Assembly (NCBI GenBank): GCA_017161075.1
Contig: CP046174.1
Location: 2,914,001-2,978,000 of the forward strand
Direction of reading: 5' to 3'
Length of the DNA stretch: 64,000 nt
From: Erysipelotrichaceae bacterium 66202529
Lineage (GTDB): Bacteria; Bacillota_I; Bacilli_A; Erysipelotrichales; Erysipelotrichaceae
Shown: piece by piece, positions 17,992 to 25,909 of the stretch
How the letters are laid out: each line of letters begins with the position of its first letter
Numbering within the stretch: the first letter of the stretch is position 1
The notes under the pieces: generated by a model
Told to the model about the DNA's origin: nothing
What the model saw: only the letters and a program-made list of their open reading frames with translations
Database searches by the model: none
Made by a program: the position numbers and the translations under genes

Positions 17992-18006
17992 TCGCCTACG
18001 TAGGCA
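17992..18006. promoter_or_regulatory. palindrome upstream of first Cys-rich gene
   Basis: GCCTACGTAGGC is a perfect 12-bp palindrome about 70 bp before the first Cys-rich gene. Shortly after it, CATACCTTA (about 18018-18026) fits the -10 pattern CATANNNTA of late sporulation sigma factors, but no matching -35 is clear. Confidence 0.35.
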
Positions 18007-18072
18007 ATGCGGATTCACATACCTTATATTGAGATACAGAGATGATCTCAGAAAATAAAGGAGGATTTCATT

Positions 18073-18297
18073 ATGTATAACAATTGTGGATGTAACAGAG
18101 AGTTTGGATTCAACGAAGGCTGCGGAAGAACTGAATGGAACCGTGGATGCGGATGCAACAACGATTACTACAATGACAATGCTGCATTGTATGAAGCAGA
18201 ATGCATCGCGCGTGCTGCTCTGCGTCGCAGAAACAGAGAAAACCGCTGTGCCCGTGAATTCGTTCGCTGCATGAAAAACGCCCGCTGCGGATACTAA
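18073..18297 (+). CDS. small Cys-rich protein, tandem copy 1
   Basis: 74 residues, not a family I recognise. The N-terminal half is rich in Cys, Gly and Asn (NNCGCNREF, GCGCNNDYYNDN). The C-terminal half is helical and basic with three further Cys (ALYEAECIARAALRRR, NRCAREFVRCMKNARCGY). In total it has nine Cys and no signal peptide. Ribosome site AAAGGAGG. A second copy lies 290 bp downstream with an almost identical C-terminus. Cys-rich tandem genes of this size are often spore-coat or metal-binding proteins, but this is only analogy. Confidence 0.85.
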   Translation: MYNNCGCNREFGFNEGCGRTEWNRGCGCNNDYYNDNAALYEAECIARAALRRRNRENRCAREFVRCMKNARCGY

Positions 18298-18308
18298 GCT
18301 GCAACGAG

Positions 18309-18338
18309 TGAAAGACCTGTGAAGAGCAGGTCTTTTCC
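18309..18338 (+). terminator. terminator after Cys-rich copy 1
   Basis: AAAGACCTG-tgaaga-GCAGGTCTTTT: near-perfect stem with T-run directly after the gene, so the two copies are separate transcripts. Confidence 0.85.
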
Positions 18339-18586
18339 AGTGAATATTATGTTGGCAAAGCCGTATATGCGAACTTCACACAGGCTGTAGGCTGTATGCC
18401 GAAGCAGATACACCTCTTCATAGCATAAACAGCTTTCTATAACTAGGTGCAGTATGTTAGCTTTATCAACGCTTTTAAACAAGCCTTGTATTTCTGTATA
18501 CGGATTGCTCAGCACCTATACGGTAGGCTTGAGCAATGTCTGAAAGCATATCCAGGGTATTAAAATAAAAAAAGGAGGATTTCATT

Positions 18587-18817
18587 ATGTGTAACAATTG
18601 TGGATGTAACAGAGAATTTGACGATAGCTATGATTTTGGATGTAACAAAGCAAGCTGGAATAACAGCTGTGGCTGCAACAATGATTACTACAACGACAAC
18701 GCTGCTCTGTATGAAGCAGAGTGCATCGCGCGTGCTGCTCTGCGTCGCAGAAGCAGAGAAAACCGCTGTGCCCGTGAGTTTGTCCGCTGCATGAAAAATG
18801 CCCGCTGCGGATACTAA
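18587..18817 (+). CDS. small Cys-rich protein, tandem copy 2
   Basis: 76 residues. From NNDYYNDN to the C-terminal RCGY it differs from copy 1 only at an Asn/Ser site. The N-terminal third is diverged and two residues longer (CNNCGCNREFDDSYDFGCN), but Cys spacing in CNNCGC and SCGCNN is kept. Same ribosome site AAAGGAGGATTTCATT-ATG. Own terminator. The pattern of a conserved Cys/Arg tail and a variable head suggests duplication with selection on the tail. Confidence 0.85.
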   Translation: MCNNCGCNREFDDSYDFGCNKASWNNSCGCNNDYYNDNAALYEAECIARAALRRRSRENRCAREFVRCMKNARCGY

Positions 18818-19174
18818 GCTGGCATTTTTTAACAGCCTTTCATGCTTCCTGCAATACTTTCAAAGCAAAAAGATTTTAGGGGGTTACATGTCTGATACAG
18901 CTCATATATCGACTATTTTAACCCTCTTTCAAAATTCAAATCACAGTAATTTTCAAAATAAGTGGTTTGTCAAAACTGAGACCTGCATAACCTGCAGGTC
19001 TTTTTTCCTCGCAAAGCCACTGCCTGCAGCATCAGTTCGTTAGCTGTTCATATCCGCGAATGTCTGCACATTTTCTTTCATACACATATCTGCCATAGAG
19101 CGATTGTTTGGTCTGGCAAAGTGTTCGTTAAAGCTTTCCCTGCAAACTTTATTCATTCAAGATCGAATGGTGTG
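18818..19174. other. intergenic region after Cys-rich pair
   Basis: Apart from the terminator at 18980-19008 I see no gene or RNA signature. Confidence 0.5.
18980..19008 (+). terminator. terminator after Cys-rich copy 2
   Basis: GACCTGC-ataacct-GCAGGTC followed by TTTTTT. The GACCTG/CAGGTC core is shared with the terminator of copy 1. Confidence 0.85.
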
Positions 19175-19561
19175 TCAGTCTTCAATCATAGCATCCAGAA
19201 TATCCTGCAGAGCCTGCTTTCCATTCATTCTGCCGAAGGTCTTCATATCGATGACATGGATAGGGATTTCAAAGGAATTCAGCTTCTTTTTCATAGAATC
19301 CTTCAAATACCGCATCTGCGGCGCCAGCCAGATTGCCTGCATATGATACTCAAAATGATAGCGGCGAATAAATTTTTCATCCAGTATCTCCGCTGAGCCA
19401 TATGCGAGGACAAGATCGTTATCACGTAGGGCATCCTCCAGATGATTTCCAAGCTCATGAATTTCCTCGACATAAATCTGTTCGCGCAGACTCGCCTTTT
19501 GAATCTGCTTACAAAACATACCGGATGTGTTTCCTGTAGCACAGCATACATATACTAACAT
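19175..19561 (-). CDS. orphan PTS EIIB-like protein (lactose/chitobiose type)
   Basis: 128 residues. The N-terminus VYVCCATGNTSGMFC resembles the EIIB P-loop with the phosphorylatable Cys (C-A-x-G-x-T-S, Cys7). The second half, IWLAPQMRYLKDS then PIHVIDMKTFGRMNGKQAL, matches the cellobiose/chitobiose EIIB pattern GPQVRY...VIDxxxYGxMNG closely. No EIIA, EIIC, HPr or glycosidase gene is adjacent. It overlaps the upstream gene by 7 bp and has a good AAGGAGG site. It may accept phosphate for a regulatory role rather than transport. The fold call is good; the function is open. Confidence 0.75.
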   Translation of the reverse strand: MLVYVCCATGNTSGMFCKQIQKASLREQIYVEEIHELGNHLEDALRDNDLVLAYGSAEILDEKFIRRYHFEYHMQAIWLAPQMRYLKDSMKKKLNSFEIPIHVIDMKTFGRMNGKQALQDILDAMIED

Positions 19562-20295
19562 ACGGGTTCCTCCTTTAGAAAAGCTCGTATTCCTTTTCGT
19601 TGATGTGTAATTTCCTCATATTCGCAATGACAGCGTTTTATTTTCTTACTGCCAGTGGACGCTTTCTTCCACAGCTGTTTCCAATCAAGGATGGCTGTTG
19701 CCTTATGTTGCGGCGTATTCACGCATTGTGTAAACAGTGAATCAAGTCGTGCTGCCACCATGCAGATACAGCGCAGTAATTTTAACGGATTTTGGTCACC
19801 GTAAATATACGCACGAGGATGTCCGCAGAAAGATAAAAGCTTTGATGTAAGCATCTGATCCATATCCCGACTGCGTAATTGGGTGCATAAACAATTTCGA
19901 AATGCGCGCCACAGGCATGCAGCCTGCTTTGACAGCTGCTGTCGTGTAACACTGTTTACCGCTGAGTTCGCATTATATCCGCTCACCTTCTGTGAAAAGC
20001 ACTTATTACAATAACCGCCCCATAGCCTAATATGCATGCTATCGCATATCACACAAGGAACACTCCCCTCGATAGCACCCATATGCACTACGTTTTGCAA
20101 ATCAGGGACAGATACAGCTTTCTTTTGCAGACTGAAACGGATGTACAAAGCCGCAAGCTTCCTGATGATCTGTTTGCCTCTTCGCCTGTCAGACAGAATA
20201 CCGTTATGCAAAACAATAAGGGGCGTAGCCACGGCTTTATAGCCACAGGCATGTGCCTGAAGCAGACCGTCATTACACTGAACATAGTAATTCAT
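19555..20295 (-). CDS. hypothetical protein with a possible zinc-ribbon motif
   Basis: 246 residues, Cys- and Arg-rich, not recognised. CVICDSMHIRLWGGYCNKCF (about 81-100) has two Cys pairs 15 residues apart (C-x2-C ... C-x2-C) like a zinc ribbon. No signal peptide or membrane helix is clear. GGAGG ribosome site; its last codons overlap the start of the EIIB-like gene, so the two are co-translated. Basic composition plus Cys pairs would allow nucleic-acid binding, but this is only inference. Confidence 0.6.
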   Translation of the reverse strand: MNYYVQCNDGLLQAHACGYKAVATPLIVLHNGILSDRRRGKQIIRKLAALYIRFSLQKKAVSVPDLQNVVHMGAIEGSVPCVICDSMHIRLWGGYCNKCFSQKVSGYNANSAVNSVTRQQLSKQAACLWRAFRNCLCTQLRSRDMDQMLTSKLLSFCGHPRAYIYGDQNPLKLLRCICMVAARLDSLFTQCVNTPQHKATAILDWKQLWKKASTGSKKIKRCHCEYEEITHQRKGIRAFLKEEPVC

Positions 20296-20576
20296 AGATT
20301 TCCTCCCACACTATGAATCCATCATAGCATGACGCAATCACAGATGCAAGCAGGAAAGGGTACAATCACAGAAAGCGGTTACGCATCCGTTTCGATTCCC
20401 CTTATGCATAAAGCACGGCCAAAAAAATTTCTTCGCATATGCCACTTTAAAATTCCAAAAAAAGAACAAGCTGCCACCACTCTGGCAACAGGAACCCATT
20501 CTCTGCTACTGCTTTCTCTGAATCGCAGAACAAGCACCTTATCCTGCATTCACAGCATAGTATCCTTGCTGTTTTA
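20296..20576. other. intergenic region before solute-binding lipoprotein 1
   Basis: No gene supported; it holds the leader of the divergent hypothetical gene. The SBP promoter follows at 20577. Confidence 0.45.
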
Positions 20577-20634
20577 TTGCTTTCAATGCCTTTCTATGTT
20601 ACAATTTTCATACAGAATATTGTTTAAAACAATA
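20577..20634 (+). promoter_or_regulatory. promoter and palindromic operator of SBP-GGDEF/EAL module 1
   Basis: TTGCTT (20577-20582), 17 bp, TACAAT (20600-20605). Just downstream, 20618-20634 is TATTGTTT-A-AAACAATA, a perfect 8-bp inverted repeat at the expected transcription start, well placed for a repressor. Confidence 0.6.
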
Positions 20635-20707
20635 CTTACACAACCGGCATCATGCAACTATATTACCAGCTGTAGCTACAGACAGCTTTAGAAAGTGAGG
20701 AACGGAA

Positions 20708-22003
20708 ATGAATTGGAAAAACAGCACACTACTATCCCTGTTGTCCGTTCTTCTTTTAACGGGGTGCAGCCGGCAGAATGCTACAACCTATGAACCGGAA
20801 ATTACACAGGCATCGTCAGCAGAAACAAAGCTGACTTTTTTCGGATACAAATATGAAGCCCTCAATGTCGCTGCTATAGAAGACAGCCTGCAATCATATA
20901 TGCAGCAGCACAACCGTGTTTCCATCACATATGAAAGCATTAAGGGTACGGACTATTATGAGATACTTGAAAAACGCATTGACACGCATAACGGCGATGA
21001 TATTTTCATGGTCGATCAGGCCTCCATGCTGGAGCTGGAGAAAAAGGGGGCTCTGGCAGACCTGTCAGATCTTTCCACCCTTGATAACTTCAGTGATCTT
21101 GTGAAGCATCAAATGCAGGCAAACGGGCCCTTAAACTATGTTCCTACCTCGATTTCTGCGTTCGGTCTGTACTGCAATGAGGATTTGCTGAAGCAGCATA
21201 AACAAAAGATTCCAGAGAATCTGGATGAATTTATGAAAGTATGCGATTATTTTAAACAGAAGGGAATAACGCCAATCATTGCAAACAACGATATTTCCCT
21301 GAAAACCGTCGTGCTGGCTAAGGGACTGTATCCCATCTATCAGCAAAAGGATAAAGATAAGCTGCTGCAGCAGTTTAACAGCGGTGAGCAGGATCTGGCA
21401 AAGGCCCTGCAGCCTGGCTTCGAGCTTGTGGAGACAATGATTGAGCACGGCTATGTGGATTGTGAAGAAGCCCTGAAAACAGAAAAGACAAAGGATGACC
21501 TGCTTTTATTCGCAAAAGGGAAGCAGCCGTTCATGCTCAGTGGAGCCTGGGCAGCACCGCGCCTGCGGGATTTACAGCCGGAATTCACCTTTTCCATACA
21601 TCCATATCCCATACTGGAGGATGGCAGTGCTCTGGTTATCAATATTGATACCAGAATCAGTGTGAATGCAGACAGTCCACATGTAAAGGAAGCAAAGGAA
21701 TTTGTGGAATATCTGACACAGAAGGATGTCCTCTGGAAATTTGTAAACAGTCAAAGCTCCTTCAGCCCTTTAAAGGATGAGCAGTTGGCGGATGATATCG
21801 CAATTCAATCTTTGGGGCCCTATCTCACCAATGGCAGAAGTGTGATAGGTGCCGATGATACGCTGATTTATCCAATCTGGAATCTTACGCGATCCAGTAC
21901 ACAGCAGCTTTTACAGCACGAGGACAGCGAAACCGTGACAAAGGATCTGCAAAAGCAGCTGACACAGATACGAGAGGATGCATATCATGAAAGCAATGAC
22001 TAA
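20708..22003 (+). CDS. family 1 extracellular solute-binding lipoprotein (module 1)
   Basis: 431 residues. Signal peptide with lipobox LTGC (Cys19). The rest is a MalE/UgpB-like binding-protein fold: KLTFFGYKYE, DDIFMVDQASMLELEKKGALADLSDL (the usual D-x-x-x-x-D...L-x-x-x-G-x-L-x-D-L pattern), YVPTSISAFGLYCNEDLLKQ and an ALVINIDTRISVN hinge region. No ABC permease or ATPase gene follows. Instead the gene overlaps the start of a membrane GGDEF-EAL protein by 17 bp. By analogy with NspS-MbaA of Vibrio cholerae it may be a sensor that presents its ligand to that enzyme. Confidence 0.9.
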   Translation: MNWKNSTLLSLLSVLLLTGCSRQNATTYEPEITQASSAETKLTFFGYKYEALNVAAIEDSLQSYMQQHNRVSITYESIKGTDYYEILEKRIDTHNGDDIFMVDQASMLELEKKGALADLSDLSTLDNFSDLVKHQMQANGPLNYVPTSISAFGLYCNEDLLKQHKQKIPENLDEFMKVCDYFKQKGITPIIANNDISLKTVVLAKGLYPIYQQKDKDKLLQQFNSGEQDLAKALQPGFELVETMIEHGYVDCEEALKTEKTKDDLLLFAKGKQPFMLSGAWAAPRLRDLQPEFTFSIHPYPILEDGSALVINIDTRISVNADSPHVKEAKEFVEYLTQKDVLWKFVNSQSSFSPLKDEQLADDIAIQSLGPYLTNGRSVIGADDTLIYPIWNLTRSSTQQLLQHEDSETVTKDLQKQLTQIREDAYHESND

Positions 22004-24218
22004 ACATTCCTTTTTCATTTTATTTTCCATCGCTTCTGCCATTTGCATCCTGATAGCCTCGGTTGCCTTTGTATCAGATGTTAAATCCCTTTTATGGGAA
22101 AAATCCGTCACGGATATCATTGAGGTAACACAGCAGGGTGCACATGCTTTGGATACGTATATAGAAAAGGATTACGATACTCTGCATTTATTTGTGAAGG
22201 AATTAAAGGAAACAAAGGCATCGGATAAAAAAACAATTCAATCGATCATTCAGATTTTCGAGGAAGAAAATACAGCATTTTATTGCAGTGATCTCGCTAG
22301 CGGCTATACCTATTCCAATCTGCCGGAGTCCATTCCCCGTATGGAACAAAAGCAGATAAATACCATGCTTGCTTTAAGCGGTACCAGTATTCGCAGTCCG
22401 TTTCTGGATGGATATACAGGTGTAAAGACGATTGGCGTCTATGAGCGCTTCACCTTTCAGGATGGAACCGAAGGACTGGCGCAGAAAACCAGACCCTTAT
22501 CCACGATGACAGAACGCTTTTCTCTTTCCTTTTTCGATCAGACAGGCTTCTCCTATGTGGTAAATAAGGAGGGCGATGTCGTAATACGTTCCCTTCATCC
22601 AAACAGTAACCGCACCTTTCAGAACCTGTTTGATATCATCGATTTGCAGGGTAATGACCAAACGGATCTGGATATCTTTAAAACACGATTAAAGGATTCC
22701 AAAACCGGAGCTGTTCAGTTTCAGTATCAGGGAGAAGACTATATATTCTGCTATGTACCCTTGCTTAGCGGGGATAATTGGAATATTGTTTCCATCATAC
22801 CAAACCGCATCATCATGCAGCAGGCCGATAGCATTATCAAGCAGAGCATTCTGTTATGTTTGCTCATCATGCTTTGTATGGCCGGTATTGGATTTTTGTA
22901 TCATCACAGCCGGAAAAAGCATCAAAAGGAAATTGAAAAGCTCGCCTTCTATGATGAACTGACCGGACTGTATCGGTATGAAAAGTTTTTGCTTGACGGA
23001 CAACTGCTGCTAAAGGATAAGGAGCGCATGGTAGCTGTTTTATATCTGGATATTATGGGCTTTAAGCTTTTGAATGATATGGAAGGCTACGGATATGGAG
23101 ATCAGGTACTGCTGTTTGTAGCGGATATTCTGCGCAGTGTTGCACAGGAGGAGGCAATCAGCTGCCGCATTTCCGGGGATGATTTCATTCTGCTGATTCC
23201 TTATAAAAGCCGTGCAAGAGTCATTGCGCTGTGCAAAAAGATTCTGGAGCTTACAGCAAACGGGATCGATCATGCCCATGAAATACATTTACGAATCGGT
23301 GTCTGCCTGCAGGAGGATGCTGATACAGACAGCACAATCAGTACACTTGTTGACAGGGCACGTATGGCACAAACGAGCATACACGATGATTCTGCAACCG
23401 CATGGCAGTTTTATAACCAGGAAATGCGCCAGCTACTGTTGCGGGATGCGGAAATGGAGCAGCACATGGAGCAGGCTTTGAAGGATGGTGAGTTCCTGCA
23501 TGTCATACAGCCGAAGTATTCACTGGATGGCAGCAGAATCCTTGGCGGTGAGGCGCTGCTTCGCTGGCAGCGCTCTGGCAGTGGCTACACAAGTCCGGCT
23601 GAATTTATTCCACTGTTTGAAAAGAACGGCTTCATTCGTAAGCTGGATGCGTTTGTATTTGCATCGGTATGTCAGACGATACAGGAGAGAATTTCACAAA
23701 AGAAATGCATTGTACCGATATCTGTTAATGTTTCCCGTATTCATTTATATCAGGAGGATTTCGCTGATTCCTATATAGCGATCAAAAACCGCTATCATAT
23801 ACCGGATGGTATCATTGAGCTGGAGCTTACGGAAAGCATACTGTTGAAGAATACAAAAGAAATTTTCAATATTTTGGAAAAGCTGCGGCAAAACGGCTTC
23901 TGTTGTTCCATCGATGACTTCGGCTCCGGGTATTCCTCCCTAAACGCCTTAAAGGATCTGCCAGTGGATGTGGTGAAGCTGGATCGTGTATTCTTCGATC
24001 AGAGCAGCCATGTGGAACGAAACAAAACAATATTAAAAAGTATGATTACCATGGCGAAGCAGCTGGATATGAAGGTGGTAGCTGAGGGTATCGAATATAC
24101 ACAGCAGCTGGATATGCTGAAGGATACCGGTTGTGATATGGTACAGGGCTTCATCTATGCAAAGCCGTGCAGCGTGGAGGATTTTTATCAGCGGCTGGAA
24201 GCGGAAGCTGCTTCCTGA
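21987..24218 (+). CDS. membrane GGDEF-EAL protein (module 1)
   Basis: 743 residues from ATG 21987, spaced well from GAGAGG; an ATG at 21978 abuts that site. Membrane helix about 7-30, an extracytoplasmic sensor of about 250 residues (probably Cache-like), second helix about 285-305, GGDEF domain about 320-465 and EAL domain about 490-735. The GGDEF signature reads SGDDF (about 395), conservatively changed, so cyclase activity is uncertain. The EAL part keeps EALLRW, SVNVSR, ELELTES, IDDFGSG, KLDRVFF and AEGIE, so c-di-GMP phosphodiesterase activity is likely. Co-translated with the solute-binding lipoprotein. Confidence 0.93.
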   Translation: MKAMTKHSFFILFSIASAICILIASVAFVSDVKSLLWEKSVTDIIEVTQQGAHALDTYIEKDYDTLHLFVKELKETKASDKKTIQSIIQIFEEENTAFYCSDLASGYTYSNLPESIPRMEQKQINTMLALSGTSIRSPFLDGYTGVKTIGVYERFTFQDGTEGLAQKTRPLSTMTERFSLSFFDQTGFSYVVNKEGDVVIRSLHPNSNRTFQNLFDIIDLQGNDQTDLDIFKTRLKDSKTGAVQFQYQGEDYIFCYVPLLSGDNWNIVSIIPNRIIMQQADSIIKQSILLCLLIMLCMAGIGFLYHHSRKKHQKEIEKLAFYDELTGLYRYEKFLLDGQLLLKDKERMVAVLYLDIMGFKLLNDMEGYGYGDQVLLFVADILRSVAQEEAISCRISGDDFILLIPYKSRARVIALCKKILELTANGIDHAHEIHLRIGVCLQEDADTDSTISTLVDRARMAQTSIHDDSATAWQFYNQEMRQLLLRDAEMEQHMEQALKDGEFLHVIQPKYSLDGSRILGGEALLRWQRSGSGYTSPAEFIPLFEKNGFIRKLDAFVFASVCQTIQERISQKKCIVPISVNVSRIHLYQEDFADSYIAIKNRYHIPDGIIELELTESILLKNTKEIFNILEKLRQNGFCCSIDDFGSGYSSLNALKDLPVDVVKLDRVFFDQSSHVERNKTILKSMITMAKQLDMKVVAEGIEYTQQLDMLKDTGCDMVQGFIYAKPCSVEDFYQRLEAEAAS

Positions 24219-24259
24219 GCATGAAAAAAGCCTTATTAGTTATTTCTATCAGACAAAGT

Positions 24260-24305
24260 AAAGAAGCATTACGACACCCAGTGCGGTGATTGTAATGCTT
24301 CTTTT
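24260..24305. terminator. bidirectional terminator between two EAL genes
   Basis: AAAGAAGCATTAC / GTAATGCTTCTTTT perfect stem around a 19-base loop, serving the convergent genes on both sides. Confidence 0.85.
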
Positions 24306-24332
24306 GTATACCTGTGTAACATACAGAGGTGG

Positions 24333-25778
24333 CTATTTACCAGCATTGACTTTTGCACGCTGGTTGAATTGTATAAGCCATGCTTCAAATTGTGCAGGTG
24401 GCAGCGGTTTGGAAAAATAATAGCCCTGTGCCATATCGCACGTCGTTGAATTTAGAAATTCCAATTGCTCCTTTGTTTCAATTCCCTCCGCAATCATGCG
24501 AATGTGCAGTCTTTGGGCCAAATCAATCAGACAGTGCAAAATATCCTTTGCCTTTGAATTGTGAATATCCTCAAAAAATATCCGGTCTAATTTGATGGCA
24601 TCCACAGCAAAGCTTTTCAACAGGCCAAGAGAAGAAAAGCCGGCACCAAAATCATCCAGTGAACAGCAGAACCCAAGCTCATGCATCTGTACTACCGCCT
24701 GCTGTACCACAGCGATCTGTTCCTGATTAAACAACATGGATTCCGTTAGTTCAAGCTCAATCTGTGCATCGGCGATACCATACCGCTGTTTGATTGCGGC
24801 ATAGTCCTGTAGGAATGACAAATCGTGAAAATGTCGGCGTGATAAATTGATTGAGACAGACAGAGGCGGCAGTCCTGCATTGCTACGGGAGTGCAAATAG
24901 CGGCAAACCTCCTCAAACATATAGCAATCCAGAGCCAGGATATGCTCGCTCTTTTCAAAAACCGGAATGAATTCCGATGGATAGATGCTGCCTAGCTGCG
25001 GATGCTGCCAGCGTACCAGTGCTTCCGCGCTATGGCACACACCTTCTTTGAGTGATATCTTGGGCTGCAGATACAGCTGAAAATCGTGCTGTTGAAGAGA
25101 TGTCAGAAAGATGCTGTTCAACTGCTTTTCCCGCTGCATAGGACGCAGCAGCTCTTCACTGTAATATACACATCCTTTTCCATACACATACCGGTGAAGC
25201 GCAAAGCGGGCACGATCCTGCAGCACAGTGAAAGCAGTCTGAGTACCATCCAGCACACAGGCTCCCTGCTTCAGCCGGATATCCATGGGTACTGACAGCT
25301 TATCAGATTTCCTATTTATGAAATCCTGTATGCTGCAGATTCGCTGCCGGATCAGCTCCCTGTCACAGGTGCGCAAAAACAGAAAAAAACAATCCGCTTC
25401 TCCCCGTGCCGCATATTCACCGGGATGCAGATTCTGCTGTATAGCTTCATAGATGAGCTTCAGCAGATCATCCCCTGCTTTCATTCCGTATTGATCATTG
25501 ATCAGCTTAAAATTTTCAACATCCAAAAGAATCAGCGCAGCCGTGATATCCGGTTGCCGGGAAAGCAGCTTCTCCAGCTGCTTCTGAAACCCGATGCGAT
25601 TCATGCCCTTTGTTAAGTTATCATGAATTGCAGCTTCCCTGAGTCTGTGACACTCCAGCCGGTATCTGTGCTTCTGCATCCCCATATAAAGCAGAAGCAG
25701 TACTATGAATATCACAGCAATACAAAGGATAAGCAGTAAATCATTCCTACCCGTTTGTAAGCCAAATACCTTCATCAT
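24333..25778 (-). CDS. membrane-anchored GGDEF(degenerate)-EAL phosphodiesterase
   Basis: 481 residues. One membrane helix near the N-terminus (about 13-33), then a GGDEF-fold domain (about 52-205) whose signature is GEADC (about 125), unlikely to make c-di-GMP. An EAL domain (about 220-475) follows with all key motifs: AEALVRWQHP, SINLSRR, ELELTES, LDDFGAGFSSL, IKLDRIFF and AEGIETKEQ. Predicted c-di-GMP phosphodiesterase, perhaps with the dead GGDEF as a GTP sensor. Two ATGs are adjacent (25778 and 25775); the second is better spaced from GGAGG. Divergent from the double-GntR regulator. Confidence 0.93.
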   Translation of the reverse strand: MMKVFGLQTGRNDLLLILCIAVIFIVLLLLYMGMQKHRYRLECHRLREAAIHDNLTKGMNRIGFQKQLEKLLSRQPDITAALILLDVENFKLINDQYGMKAGDDLLKLIYEAIQQNLHPGEYAARGEADCFFLFLRTCDRELIRQRICSIQDFINRKSDKLSVPMDIRLKQGACVLDGTQTAFTVLQDRARFALHRYVYGKGCVYYSEELLRPMQREKQLNSIFLTSLQQHDFQLYLQPKISLKEGVCHSAEALVRWQHPQLGSIYPSEFIPVFEKSEHILALDCYMFEEVCRYLHSRSNAGLPPLSVSINLSRRHFHDLSFLQDYAAIKQRYGIADAQIELELTESMLFNQEQIAVVQQAVVQMHELGFCCSLDDFGAGFSSLGLLKSFAVDAIKLDRIFFEDIHNSKAKDILHCLIDLAQRLHIRMIAEGIETKEQLEFLNSTTCDMAQGYYFSKPLPPAQFEAWLIQFNQRAKVNAGK

Positions 25779-25909
25779 TCTGCCTCCTGTCTGTTTTCAG
25801 CAGAATTTTATCATGGCACAACAAAAACGCAAGATTATTTTTGTGTACGTATACATATAGTAAGACGCATAACAATATGATAAAATACAATGGATAACGA
25901 GGTGAGTTT

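Noticed and set aside
20296..20707. c-di-GMP riboswitch near the c-di-GMP genes
   Set aside because: No GEMM-type conserved sequence was found upstream of module 1, module 2 or the other EAL genes.
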